Below, piece by piece: positions 45,304 to 53,031 of a stretch of 64,000 nt of DNA. Origin of the DNA: Pseudobdellovibrionaceae bacterium (GTDB lineage Bacteria > Bdellovibrionota > Bdellovibrionia > Bdellovibrionales > Bdellovibrionaceae); contig JAHBUS010000007.1 in NCBI GenBank assembly GCA_019637955.1, forward strand, positions 124,001-188,000, in the 5' to 3' direction. The first letter of the stretch is position 1; the number at the start of each line of letters is the position of its first letter. The notes below the pieces were generated by a model. It was not told the DNA's origin, searched no databases, and saw nothing but the letters and a program-made list of their open reading frames with translations. Both the position numbers and the translations under genes were made by a program.

Positions 45304-45724
45304 AAAGCTCCGCCACGCGTTTGTGGTAGCTGCTGACCATGTTCGGCAAATTCACGCTCACCAAGGCTTTGGCGATCGGCCCCGGGACAAACATATTGAA
45401 CGTCGCCTCGACCGAGTAGCTCGCGCGGCACTTGCCTTTTTCGTCTTCCATTTTCCAGTAACCGGTCGAGGTCTTAAAGATATCGCCCGAGGCGAACTCC
45501 CAGCGGACCAAACCGGGCCGCTCTTCGGTCATCCAAAGTGCGTACTTGAAATTTTTAACGACCGAGACGGTGTACTCAACGAGCTTGCGAGATCCTTCGG
45601 TCTTCAAAACTTTGCATTCTTTCACTTCTTGAAGAAACTCGGGGTATTTCTCGTAATCGGTGACGATATCGAAAAATTGTTCCGGCGTGCAGTTGAACAC
45701 TTCTGTGGTTTGGGCTCCGGCCAT
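45293..45724 (-). CDS. SRPBCC (START/polyketide cyclase-like, RatA/COQ10 type) protein
   Basis: The 143-residue protein has the pattern of a lipid-binding START-like fold: TTEVFNCTPEQFFDIVTDYE, KYPEFLQEVKECKVL, VRWEFASGDIFKTSTGYW, and a C-terminal helix LVSVNLPNMVSSYHKRVAEL. RatA/COQ10-type proteins share the YPxF motif. The ATG at 45724 has GGAGG 4 bases upstream. It begins the four-gene unit ending in the aldehyde dehydrogenase. The ligand is unknown. Confidence 0.8.
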   Translation of the reverse strand: MAGAQTTEVFNCTPEQFFDIVTDYEKYPEFLQEVKECKVLKTEGSRKLVEYTVSVVKNFKYALWMTEERPGLVRWEFASGDIFKTSTGYWKMEDEKGKCRASYSVEATFNMFVPGPIAKALVSVNLPNMVSSYHKRVAELYGR

Positions 45725-45766
45725 GGGACCTCCAACCAAAATCATGAGAGGCGTTCGGCCCGCCGT

Positions 45767-47965
45767 CTATGAGCGGCGTGTCGAAGCGTGCTGTTCGAGC
45801 GATTCGGACAGGGACTTCTCTTCGATCGGCTTGGTGAGATAGCCATCGAACCCCGCTTCGAGGCAGCGTTCGCGGTCGCCTTTCATCGCGTGCGCGGTCA
45901 AGGCGACGATGGGGCTTTGAACCCGCCCGTCCTTCTTGGCCCGTTCCAAAACTTGAAAGCCGTCCATGCCGGGCATTTGAATGTCGAGAAGAACCACGTC
46001 GTAGCGACCGGCGCGCATTTTCTCGAGCCCCTCCGGCCCGTTTTCGGCCATCTCGCAGCTAAAACCCAGCTTCTTCAAGTACCAACCCACCAAGAAGCGG
46101 TTGTCCTCGGAATCGTCGACCACCAGCACGTGCCCTCGCAGGACAGCGACCGAAGGCGCCGGCGCGCCCGCGCTGGGCACGGTGGGCTTTGCTTTTTCCA
46201 TCGAGCGTCGCACATCCGAAGTGACGAGCGAAAAGACGAAGGAACTTCCTTTTTGCGGCTCGCTCTTTTCGAGAATCAAATCGCCGCCCAGCATGCGCGC
46301 CAGTTTTCGCGACAAGAAAAGACCGAGCCCCGTTCCGCCAAATTTACGGGTCATTGAGGAGTCGGCCTGCGCGAACGGCTGGAACAAGGATTTGGCCTGC
46401 TCCTCACTCAGCCCGATCCCGGTGTCACGAATGGTGAAGAGAATGCGGGTGGACCCCGGCACTTCGATCGCCGGAACGGCGTCCAGATGCAAGGTCACCG
46501 AGCCCTCGATGGTGAACTTGAGAGCATTCCCCAGCACATTGATCAAAACCTGGCGAAGGCGCGTGGGGTCCGAACGGATCCCCTCCGGCACCGAAGGGTC
46601 GATATCCACCCTCAGTTCCAGATTTTTCTCGCGGGCCTTGCCGCTCAGGAGCGCCATCACATCGTTCACCAGATCGCGAAGGTTGAAGAAAATCTCTTCC
46701 AAGTCCATGCGCTCGGACTCGATTTTCGAAATGTCGAGAATCTCATCCACGATTCGCAAAAGCTGCTGCCCGTTGCGCGTGATCAAGCTCATGTTGCGCC
46801 GGTGCTCCTCGGGAAGTGCGTGGTCTTCACCGACGATCTGCGCGAACCCCAAAACCGCCGCGAGCGGCGTGCGCACTTCATGGCTCATGTTCGCTAAAAA
46901 CGCGGTCTTCGCCTGATTCGCCTGCTGCGCGCGCTGGTACAAACGCGCGTTCTCGATCGCGAACGAGGCGCGCGACGCCAGTTCTTGCGCGATCGACAAA
47001 TCAAGATCGGTGTAACGCCGGCCCGAGACGCTCGACACGAACGAAATGGCGCCCAGGGAGCGCGAACCAAACCGCAGCGGAACGATCATGGCCGACTTGA
47101 AACCCAGGCTTTGAATGGTGCGGTAGTCCTCGTTTTCGCCCGTGCGTTCACGGATAAAGCTCATCTCAACGACCGGGTACAGTTCGGGCTCGCCGGTTTT
47201 CATGACATGCCCGGCGCCGCGAGCCGCCCCAAAATCGACGGGGTACCTCTCGCGCCACTCGCGCGCCAGCTTCGCTTTTTCGGCATCGATGGCGGCCGTG
47301 GTGGTCTCCATCGCTCCGGTCTCGTCATCGGCCAGATCCACCGTGCACCAATCGGCGAGTTTTGAGCGGATCACCGTGTCGGCGAAGGCCTGCATCGTTT
47401 CGTGAATATCGAGCGATTGATTGAGCACCTGTCCCGCATCGGAGAGAATTTTGAGCCGTTCATTGACTTTTTCGGCCTCGGTCCGAGCGAACTGCTCTTG
47501 CATCAAAAGCAGGTGCTGCTTTTCGGCCGCACGTTTGTCGGTGATGTCTTCCGAAATTCCCAAAAGATAAATGGGCTGGCCTTGCGCATTCATCCAGGGG
47601 ATTTTTTTGGTGTGCAGGTACCGCACCCCGCCTTGGGTTTGAATCGGCTCTTCCGGGATGTCCACCACCTTGGCGCCCGCCAAGACCGCGCGGTCCGCCT
47701 CGGTGAAGGCATCGGCCTGTTCTTTCGGAAAAAAATCGTAATCGTTTTTGCCCAAGAGTTGGTCGCGCTGGTACCCCAAGAGCTCTTCACCCGCCTTGTT
47801 GAAGCGAACAAAGCGCAGCTCCTTGGCGTCTTTGATAAAAATCATGTTCGGGATGTTTTCGATGACCTCATCGAGGAACTCGAGCGTCGGGTTCGTCAAG
47901 GCCTTCGGCTCTTCGCCGCCCCAGACGCGTCTCCAAGATTTGAGAAAACCCTTCGAAATCAACAC
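45767..47965 (-). CDS. Hybrid sensor histidine kinase (PAS-GAF-HisKA-HATPase-REC)
   Basis: The 732-residue protein is cytoplasmic, with no membrane segment. Order: PAS (about 28-145, with IFIKDAKELRFVRFNKAGEE), coiled linker, GAF (about 175-345), HisKA with His362 in ANMSHEVRTPLAAVLGF, HATPase with N box NVLGNALKF and G boxes DTGIGLS and GGTGLGL, then a receiver with Asp661 in VVLLDIQMPGMDG. The start appears to be GTG at 47965 with only a weak ribosome-binding site. No separate response regulator lies beside it, so output probably passes through a phosphotransfer protein encoded elsewhere. Confidence 0.93.
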   Translation of the reverse strand: MLISKGFLKSWRRVWGGEEPKALTNPTLEFLDEVIENIPNMIFIKDAKELRFVRFNKAGEELLGYQRDQLLGKNDYDFFPKEQADAFTEADRAVLAGAKVVDIPEEPIQTQGGVRYLHTKKIPWMNAQGQPIYLLGISEDITDKRAAEKQHLLLMQEQFARTEAEKVNERLKILSDAGQVLNQSLDIHETMQAFADTVIRSKLADWCTVDLADDETGAMETTTAAIDAEKAKLAREWRERYPVDFGAARGAGHVMKTGEPELYPVVEMSFIRERTGENEDYRTIQSLGFKSAMIVPLRFGSRSLGAISFVSSVSGRRYTDLDLSIAQELASRASFAIENARLYQRAQQANQAKTAFLANMSHEVRTPLAAVLGFAQIVGEDHALPEEHRRNMSLITRNGQQLLRIVDEILDISKIESERMDLEEIFFNLRDLVNDVMALLSGKAREKNLELRVDIDPSVPEGIRSDPTRLRQVLINVLGNALKFTIEGSVTLHLDAVPAIEVPGSTRILFTIRDTGIGLSEEQAKSLFQPFAQADSSMTRKFGGTGLGLFLSRKLARMLGGDLILEKSEPQKGSSFVFSLVTSDVRRSMEKAKPTVPSAGAPAPSVAVLRGHVLVVDDSEDNRFLVGWYLKKLGFSCEMAENGPEGLEKMRAGRYDVVLLDIQMPGMDGFQVLERAKKDGRVQSPIVALTAHAMKGDRERCLEAGFDGYLTKPIEEKSLSESLEQHASTRRS

Positions 47966-48003
47966 GCTGACATCTCAACCTAAGGTTTTGCTGGGAGCAA
48001 CCG

Positions 48004-48318
48004 TCAACTCTCGTTATTGCTTGAAGATTTCTTAAAGAGAGCCTCCGCCGCCGCGAGCAGATCGTTTTTGGCGGGGCCCGTGGAGCCAAGACCGGCACCG
48101 GGCGCGAAATGGTCGCAGAAATTCGCCCGTTCTTTGTCTTTCACCACATCCGCCGTGGGCTCTTTGCATTCGTTGTAGGCGCGTGGATCGTAATGGAGGC
48201 AGTTTTTGCACACGTGCAAGTCGGAGCGGCACTGCGGACACTCCTCGCGCCGCCCCGGCACGCGGCCGAGCAGCGGGATGGATTTTCCGCACTTGAAGCA
48301 GACGACCTGATTAGACAT
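48004..48318 (-). CDS. Zinc-ribbon-like Cys-rich protein
   Basis: The protein has 104 residues with cysteine pairs CFKCGKS, CPQCRSD, CKNCLHYD and further Cys at NECKEP and FCDHF, a plausible two-zinc arrangement. The C-terminus is a short helix with a Ser/Asn tail. Similar small proteins occur, from memory, in many delta-proteobacteria, without known function. Its start overlaps the glpX stop by 8 bp, so it is the last gene of the pilZ-thioesterase-glpX unit. Confidence 0.75.
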   Translation of the reverse strand: MSNQVVCFKCGKSIPLLGRVPGRREECPQCRSDLHVCKNCLHYDPRAYNECKEPTADVVKDKERANFCDHFAPGAGLGSTGPAKNDLLAAAEALFKKSSSNNES

Positions 48319-49273
48319 TCGCCTTCTTCGTAAAGTTGTGTTGCGTGTCGATCGTGCGGATGGTGCCTGTTTCCGAACGCATCACCACCGAGTGCGTCGT
48401 TGCGCGCCGGCCTGGCAGCGCTTTGACGCCTTTCAAGAACGGACCGTCGGTCACGCCGGTGGCGCAGAACATGACTTTGCCGCGTGCGAGTTCGTCGATG
48501 GTAAACTTTTTGTCGAGGTCTTTGATTCCCATTTTGGTGGCGCGGGCGCGCTCTTCGTCGTTACGGAATTTGAGCCGTCCCTGAAAGTCACCGCCCAAAC
48601 ACTGCATCGCCGCCGCCGAGATCACGCCCTCAGGCGCGCCGCCGATGCCGATCAAGAGATCGATGCCCGAGCCGGGCCAAGCGGCCGCCACGGCCGCCGA
48701 AACGTCGCCATCACCGATGAGTTGAATCCGCGAGCCGAGTTTTCGCACCTCCGCGATCAGCGCTTCGTGCCGGGGACGGTCCAAGATGACGACGGTCACG
48801 TCCTCGACGGGCTTGCCGAGCTTTTCGGCCACGCGGCGGATGTTCTCGGTGGGCGAAAGATCCAGATCGATCGCGCCTTTGGCTTCGGGGCCGCAGGCGA
48901 TTTTATCCATGTAGGTGTCCGGAGCGTGCAAGAAGTTCCCTCGCTCGGCGACGGCGATCACCGCAATGGCCCCGACGCCGCCCTTGGCGCAAATCGTGGT
49001 GCCCTCCAGCGGATCCAGCGCGATGTCGATGGGGGGCGCGTCGTCGGACTTGCGGCCCACCTTTTCGCCAATAAAGAGCATGGGAGCTTCGTCACGCTCG
49101 CCTTCACCGATCACGACGGTGCCATCAATCCGGACCGAGTCAAACGCGCGTCTCATCGCATCGACCGCCGCCTGATCGGCCTCTTTTTCTTTTCCGAGAC
49201 CCATCCAACGGGCCGACGCCAGGGCGGCCGCTTCGGTGATCCTTACAAACTCGAGAGCCAGGTTTCTTTCCAT
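48311..49273 (-). CDS. glpX: Fructose-1,6-bisphosphatase class II (GlpX)
   Basis: GlpX removes the 1-phosphate of fructose-1,6-bisphosphate in gluconeogenesis. Signatures: GTVVIGEGERDEAPMLFIGE, DIALDPLEGTT (metal site), VILDRPRHEALI, and GIGGAPEGVISAAA. The 320-residue length is normal. The ATG at 49273 has GGAG 8 bases upstream; the gene overlaps the thioesterase by 31 bp. It fits growth on amino acids or other non-sugar carbon. Confidence 0.95.
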   Translation of the reverse strand: MERNLALEFVRITEAAALASARWMGLGKEKEADQAAVDAMRRAFDSVRIDGTVVIGEGERDEAPMLFIGEKVGRKSDDAPPIDIALDPLEGTTICAKGGVGAIAVIAVAERGNFLHAPDTYMDKIACGPEAKGAIDLDLSPTENIRRVAEKLGKPVEDVTVVILDRPRHEALIAEVRKLGSRIQLIGDGDVSAAVAAAWPGSGIDLLIGIGGAPEGVISAAAMQCLGGDFQGRLKFRNDEERARATKMGIKDLDKKFTIDELARGKVMFCATGVTDGPFLKGVKALPGRRATTHSVVMRSETGTIRTIDTQHNFTKKANV

Positions 49274-49674
49274 GTTTCTTTCTCCATGCACGCCTTGAGC
49301 TCCGGCAACGGACGCTGCGGCCTGAGGTCAGGTCCCAGGTTGACGTGCTCCGTGCGGGCTTCCGATGCGAGAACACCGTCATTCCACATTTTATACTCAA
49401 ACACAACGCGCACCCCATTCAGGCGCACTTGCACTTCGATTTTGAGCTGATCGCCAAACCGGCAAGGCGCCAGGTGCCGGACCTGCGTGCCAAGAACCGC
49501 GAAGGCCGCGGCCGACTGCGGATCTTTCCAATCGATCACGCCCCGCTCGGCGGCCCACGCCACGCGCGCCTCTTCATAAAAGCGCAGGTAATTGGAGTGG
49601 TGAACAATGCGCATGAGATCCGTTTCGTAAAACTGGACGCGGCGGTGAAAAGCGAAAGGGGCCGTCTCAGACAT
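49243..49674 (-). CDS. Acyl-CoA thioesterase, YbgC/4HBT hotdog family
   Basis: The 143-residue hotdog-fold protein has the family motif YETDLMRIVHHSNYLRFYEE with the catalytic Asp and the following His. YbgC relatives hydrolyse short acyl-CoA or acyl-ACP and associate with phospholipid synthesis. pgsA, a phospholipid gene, lies just upstream on the other strand. It overlaps the pilZ gene by 8 bp and glpX by 31 bp. Confidence 0.88.
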   Translation of the reverse strand: MSETAPFAFHRRVQFYETDLMRIVHHSNYLRFYEEARVAWAAERGVIDWKDPQSAAAFAVLGTQVRHLAPCRFGDQLKIEVQVRLNGVRVVFEYKMWNDGVLASEARTEHVNLGPDLRPQRPLPELKACMEKETWKETWLSSL

Positions 49675-50428
49675 GGGGCATTTTATTGGTGAGCAGCGGC
49701 TGACCCGAACGCGGCAAGAGGCCGCGCACCTCGGCGACCAATTCGGCCGAGAGCTGAGATCCGGGGACCATGATCTTCAACAGGCGCTGGGTCCAATCGT
49801 GACCGGGCTCCACCTTGTTCGGAAGCGGTTCGGTGTAGGGACCCGCGTACCCCTTGGCTTCGTCAAAAGACGAGGGCGTTCGCAAAAAGCGCGAGCCGTT
49901 GGTGTCGTAGACGAACGCCACGGACTCAAACTCCACGATCAATTTTTGCAGAACACCCGCCGAGTCGCGCCAAACCCAGAGATTCGAGTCGAAGGCCGAG
50001 TGCCACCAGGTGGAACTGTGAAACTGCGGGTGCAAGTGCACGGTGGAAAGCTGACGCCACGACGCCGAGATCAGATTTTCGCGCGCGTCTTGCTCAAGTT
50101 TCAGCCTCCCCGCGATGTTCAAAGCATCCAGCGAGAGAAGCACGGCCCCCGCGGTGAGGCGCATCACTTTGACCTGCAGAGATTTCAGATCGCCGCCGCC
50201 GACGCGCAGCTTGACGTCGATATTTTGCCCGAGCTTGGTGTGACCGAGCACGCCCGAGGACGACACCAAAACGCCCGATTCGCTCAAATCAAGCACCGCA
50301 CTTTGGGTGCGGTCCGACCAAACCAGCGAAACATCGGGAAGCGGGACAAAATCGTTCTTCGTCGCCAAGAAAAGGCGCGGAAACTTGCGTTTTGAGTGGT
50401 CGGCGCGAACTTCGAACTGGGTGCTCAT
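49667..50428 (-). CDS. PilZ-domain protein
   Basis: The 253-residue protein has an N-terminal PilZ-type signature: a basic RKFPR segment (RxxxR) and AVLDLSESGVLVSSSG (D/NxSxxG), the c-di-GMP contacts in this family. The C-terminal half (WWHSAFDSNLWVWRDSAGVL, FVYDTNGSRFLRTP) is a distinct domain I do not recognise. GAGGAG lies before the ATG at 50428. The frame stays open to 51184 but that part is antisense to pgsA. Bdellovibrios carry many PilZ proteins, consistent with c-di-GMP control. Confidence 0.8.
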   Translation of the reverse strand: MSTQFEVRADHSKRKFPRLFLATKNDFVPLPDVSLVWSDRTQSAVLDLSESGVLVSSSGVLGHTKLGQNIDVKLRVGGGDLKSLQVKVMRLTAGAVLLSLDALNIAGRLKLEQDARENLISASWRQLSTVHLHPQFHSSTWWHSAFDSNLWVWRDSAGVLQKLIVEFESVAFVYDTNGSRFLRTPSSFDEAKGYAGPYTEPLPNKVEPGHDWTQRLLKIMVPGSQLSAELVAEVRGLLPRSGQPLLTNKMPHV

Positions 50429-50521
50429 CCTGAGACTCCTCGTGGGTTGGAAACCTTGAGTTTGCCATAGACACCTCAAGCCTCTCAAAGACTCCGGCTC
50501 TTGACGCCTACGGTCTAGCGT

Positions 50522-50550
50522 TTGACAGATTTGCCGCAAGGTTTCATTGT
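50522..50550 (+). promoter_or_regulatory. Promoter of pgsA, suggesting a leaderless mRNA
   Basis: TTGACA (50522-50527), 17-bp spacer, CATTGT (50545-50550). Only seven bases separate the -10 from the ATG at 50558, so transcription would begin at or next to the start codon. This fits the lack of a ribosome-binding site before that ATG. Confidence 0.5.
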
Positions 50551-50557
50551 CGGTCCC

Positions 50558-51124
50558 ATGGCAAAATGGCAGCAAAAACTTCCGATGTGGATCACAACCT
50601 CCCGCATGCTCATGGTCCCGATCGTTTTGCTCGGCATGAGCATGGATGGCCTGGGTCCCCGCATTTTCGCCGCCTTGATGTTCATCATCGCTTCGATTTC
50701 GGACTACTTCGACGGTTATTTCGCGCGCAAGTACAACGCGGTTTCGAACATGGGAAAATTCATGGACCCGATCGCCGACAAGATTCTGGTGACCAGCATT
50801 CTTGTCGCGCTCATCCCCTATTCCGTGATTGACCCCTGGATGGTGATCATCATTCTCGCGCGCGACACGCTGATCGGCGGCCTGCGTTCGGTGGCGGCGG
50901 CCGACCAAGTGATCATCGCCGCCAAACCCGCGGGCAAATGGAAAACGGCGCTGCAGATGGTGGCGATTCCGGCCATGATTATCGGCGAAGATTTCGCGGG
51001 CATCCCCGTGGTGAAGATCGGTTTCTGGGTGCTGTGGCTCAGCGTGATTCTGTCGCTGACGTCGGGCTTGGAGTATGTGTGGGGCTACTTGAAGGCGCGG
51101 CCGAAGCCGGCACCGCTGTCTTGA
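50558..51124 (+). CDS. pgsA: CDP-diacylglycerol-glycerol-3-phosphate 3-phosphatidyltransferase
   Basis: PgsA makes phosphatidylglycerol phosphate at the inner membrane. The CDP-alcohol phosphotransferase signature is complete: DYFDGYFARKYN...GKFMDPIADK, with all Asp and the Gly. Several membrane segments follow (MVIIILARDTLIGGL, WLSVILSLTSGLEYVWGYL). The 188-residue length is typical. I chose the ATG at 50558; the TTG at 50522 lies in the promoter -35. The tail (ARPKPAPLS) is antisense to a possible small ORF. Confidence 0.93.
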   Translation: MAKWQQKLPMWITTSRMLMVPIVLLGMSMDGLGPRIFAALMFIIASISDYFDGYFARKYNAVSNMGKFMDPIADKILVTSILVALIPYSVIDPWMVIIILARDTLIGGLRSVAAADQVIIAAKPAGKWKTALQMVAIPAMIIGEDFAGIPVVKIGFWVLWLSVILSLTSGLEYVWGYLKARPKPAPLS

Positions 51125-51254
51125 TTCTCGAGGCGCGGTGACTCTCGCCCCAGAGCAAACCCACCGCGAAGCACCCAATTGCACACAAAATCAGCAAACC
51201 CCATCCCCGGCTTTTGCGTCGCAAGTGTTGGATGGAATTTCGATTTTTGCCCAT
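51039..51254 (-). CDS. Possible small single-pass membrane protein (weak)
   Basis: An open frame of 71 codons encodes a basic N-terminus, one hydrophobic stretch (GLLILCAIGCFAVGLLWG) and a Pro/Ser/Thr-rich tail. The hydrophobic part lies outside pgsA, but the tail runs antisense to its 3' end. No ribosome-binding site is convincing. It could be chance; I list it because the pattern basic-hydrophobic-tail is typical of real small membrane proteins. Confidence 0.25.
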   Translation of the reverse strand: MGKNRNSIQHLRRKSRGWGLLILCAIGCFAVGLLWGESHRASRIKTAVPASAAPSSSPTHTPSPTSATESR

Positions 51255-51291
51255 AACCCGTTTTATCTTCAATTCGACTCAAAAGGAAGCC

Positions 51292-51320
51292 TTGACAGAC
51301 AAACACCGGGCGTGATTATT
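51292..51320 (+). promoter_or_regulatory. Promoter of tRNA-Gly
   Basis: TTGACA (51292-51297), 17-bp spacer, ATTATT (51315-51320; TTATTT one base later is equivalent). The tRNA begins 21 bases after the -10, a normal distance for a short 5' leader removed by RNase P. Confidence 0.6.
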
Positions 51321-51341
51321 TCACTCCACTTCAAACGCGAC

Positions 51342-51417
51342 GCGGGAATAGCTCAGTTGATAGAGCGATGCCTTGCCAAGGCATAGGTCGCGGGTTTGAG
51401 TCCCGTTTCCCGCTCCA
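51342..51417 (+). tRNA. tRNA-Gly (anticodon GCC), CCA encoded
   Basis: A full cloverleaf is visible: acceptor GCGGGAA/TTCCCGC, D arm GCTC...GAGC, anticodon stem ATGCC/GGCAT with loop TTGCCAA (anticodon GCC at 51375-51377), T arm GCGGG/CCCGT with TTTGAGT loop, discriminator T and encoded CCA. An inverted repeat (51415-51439) follows. The gene marks the boundary between the dense core genome and the accessory region. Confidence 0.95.
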
Positions 51418-51797
51418 ATTTCCCCGCTGGGAAAATTGGTTGGCTCCGCATGAATGTGAAATGACTAAACTGTTAGAGGATTCGATAGCTTCGATCTGAG
51501 GCACAACGCCTTTCCTGATATTTCGCAAAATTTCCTTCGCTGGCTTGTCCGTGGCTTGTTTCCATTCACCTTGTTTTTGAGAATTTTCGGAGTGCAACAA
51601 GTGTCGCACCGGAATTGTAACATCTTGAAATTCAAAGGTGATTAGTCTTGAGCACACGCTTGCCCGCAAATGCTATCAAAAAACGTGAATTTCACGTTTC
51701 AATAGCAGTCCGACTCTGAATACTACCTTGCCGACATTTAGACCTTGCATCCGTATTGGGTTTTCCAAAGCGCACAACCCTAAAAGGAGGCACCCTT
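51418..51797. other. Non-coding stretch between tRNA-Gly and the tandem-HTH gene
   Basis: About 380 bp. It holds an imperfect hairpin right after the tRNA (51415-51439, CCAATTTCCC/GGGAAAATTGG), without a T tract, and a large palindrome at 51681-51699. A minus-strand open frame across it runs into the tRNA antisense and is not credible as a whole. The first 250 bp could include decayed sequence. Confidence 0.5.
51681..51699. promoter_or_regulatory. 19-bp perfect palindrome, likely operator of the tandem-HTH gene
   Basis: AAACGTGAA-T-TTCACGTTT is a perfect 9+1+9 repeat. Outer arms TGCTAT (51671-51676) and ATAGCA (51702-51707) extend the symmetry with small offsets. It stands about 100 bp before the HTH gene, as expected for autoregulation by a dimer. 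Confidence 0.55.
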
Positions 51798-52451
51798 ATG
51801 GATGCGCAAGAATTAAGTATAAAACATCGTGGAAAGACCAATACGAAGGTCGTCACAAAAGATGTGATTGTTCTTCGTCGAATGCGGATCGTTCGCAAAG
51901 TAAATCGCAACGATGCTGCGAAAGCGATTGAGCGTTCCGTAAAGTCGATTGAGAGATTCGAGAACGGAAGATCGAACCTCTCGACTGAGCAAAAGAAAAT
52001 ACTTGTCCGGCGCTACCGATTCACTTGGCAGGAATTTTTAGCCTATTTGGACGGTCAGTGTGATCTACCGGATTTGCCCTCACGTTCCACTTATCCGAGC
52101 AAGGAAAAGCCTCGTGAGGATGGCAGAAAGTATCAAAAGGTCATTTCAAAAGAAGCACGCGTTCTCAAAGTTATGCGTAAAATGGCGGGACTCACTCAGC
52201 CCGAAGCTGGCGCAAAATGCGATATGCACCGGAGCTGCATTGACCATCTTGAAAACGGACGCGTGGAGATTACGCGCGAGAAAATTGAACATGTCGTCCG
52301 ATCCTACGGCTTCAAAATGTATATCTTTGAAGAATTGCTGGAAGCGCCAATGTTGCGCGACGAAGTTCTACAAGAATGCCTCAAAATCTTAACGGTTTTG
52401 GACAACGAAAAGCTGCGCGCAGTGAAAGCACTGCTCGACAATTTTCGTTAA
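51798..52451 (+). CDS. Regulator with two tandem XRE-type HTH domains
   Basis: The 217-residue protein contains two similar HTH units. The first is about residues 25-90 (VLRRMRIVRKVNRNDAAKAI, SVKSIERFENGRSNLST) and the second about 115-180 (RVLKVMRKMAGLTQPEAGAK, HRSCIDHLENGRVEITREKI). Each ends in an ENGR turn. The ATG at 51798 has AAAGGAGG 7 bases upstream. The tandem layout lets one chain read two half-sites. A perfect palindrome upstream is the likely target. It is the first gene of the putative island. Confidence 0.82.
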   Translation: MDAQELSIKHRGKTNTKVVTKDVIVLRRMRIVRKVNRNDAAKAIERSVKSIERFENGRSNLSTEQKKILVRRYRFTWQEFLAYLDGQCDLPDLPSRSTYPSKEKPREDGRKYQKVISKEARVLKVMRKMAGLTQPEAGAKCDMHRSCIDHLENGRVEITREKIEHVVRSYGFKMYIFEELLEAPMLRDEVLQECLKILTVLDNEKLRAVKALLDNFR

Positions 52452-52501
52452 AAATCTCACACGCAAACAGCTTAACTCAATCAATAAAAGGATTAATAGA
52501 A

Positions 52502-52882
52502 ATGGAAAATAAAGTGCAAAAAACAGAAGTAAAAATCATCAAAAAATCAACTAAAACAGCAGCGTCTTATGCCTCGATACGTATTCCAATGGAGCTAAAA
52601 AAGAATGCAAAAAAATGGCGAGACATAGCAAATCGGAATAAGACTGGACGAAAAATAAAACTGCACGAAATTCTCACAATAGGCGTTGATCTGATTGCAG
52701 AAGAAAACATTAGAGAGCTGCAAGAAAAATCTCTAACTCATAAAGAACGGTTAGAGATTTTGCGTCAGAAATATATCACTCAGCATGGTCCTATTTCTGA
52801 AGACGATTTCATCGGATTTACCATGACAGCGGAGTATCAAGATTTCCTTAGTCAGCAGGGCTACCTAAAAACTGTAGCATAG
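52502..52882 (+). CDS. Small AT-rich accessory protein, unknown
   Basis: The protein has 126 residues, with a Lys-rich start (KVQKTEVKIIKKSTKTAASY), then SIRIPMELKKNAKKWRDIAN, which looks like a ribbon-helix-helix or basic DNA-binding start, and a helical C-terminal half (LIAEENIRELQEKSL). AAAGGA lies 9 bases before the ATG. Base composition is clearly more AT-rich than core genes. It may be a plasmid- or island-type regulator; I do not recognise it. Confidence 0.65.
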   Translation: MENKVQKTEVKIIKKSTKTAASYASIRIPMELKKNAKKWRDIANRNKTGRKIKLHEILTIGVDLIAEENIRELQEKSLTHKERLEILRQKYITQHGPISEDDFIGFTMTAEYQDFLSQQGYLKTVA

Positions 52883-52885
52883 TTG

Positions 52886-52939
52886 AAATAAAAAGCCGCC
52901 AATTCCGAATCAGCAAATGCAGAAGGGAACGAGGCGGCT
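52886..52939 (-). terminator. Probable terminator for the DUF3560 operon (minus strand)
   Basis: AGCCGCC (52895-52901) and GGCGGCT (52933-52939) pair, and read on the minus strand the stem is followed by TTTTATTTC. The loop is long (31 bases), so it is not ideal. It stands in the convergent gap between the 52502 gene and the 53032 gene. Confidence 0.5.
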
Positions 52940-52992
52940 GTTTCGTCGTAGCGTCGAGAAAGACGCAAAAGCATCCTTTCAAAAATGTTTTT

Positions 52993-53020
52993 ATATGGCC
53001 CACCCGAAGGTGAGCCATAT
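52993..53020. repeat. Strong hairpin in the convergent gap
   Basis: ATATGGC-C-CACC, loop CGAA, GGTG-A-GCCATAT: 11 paired bases with one mismatch. It lies 12 bp past the stop of the 53032 gene. It lacks a T tract on either strand. It could protect mRNA 3' ends or act with the neighbouring terminator. Confidence 0.6.
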
Positions 53021-53031
53021 ATCGAAGATGA

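Noticed and set aside
48338-49450. 370-codon plus-strand open frame
   Set aside because: Antisense of glpX and the thioesterase gene; no independent support.
50429-51184. Upstream extension of the PilZ protein frame
   Set aside because: Antisense of pgsA with His/Arg-rich translation. GAGGAG before the ATG at 50428 defines the true start.
51331-51669. Minus-strand open frame of 112 codons across tRNA-Gly
   Set aside because: Its C-terminal part is the antisense of the tRNA, a common artefact. The rest matches no integrase motif I can see and has no ribosome-binding site.
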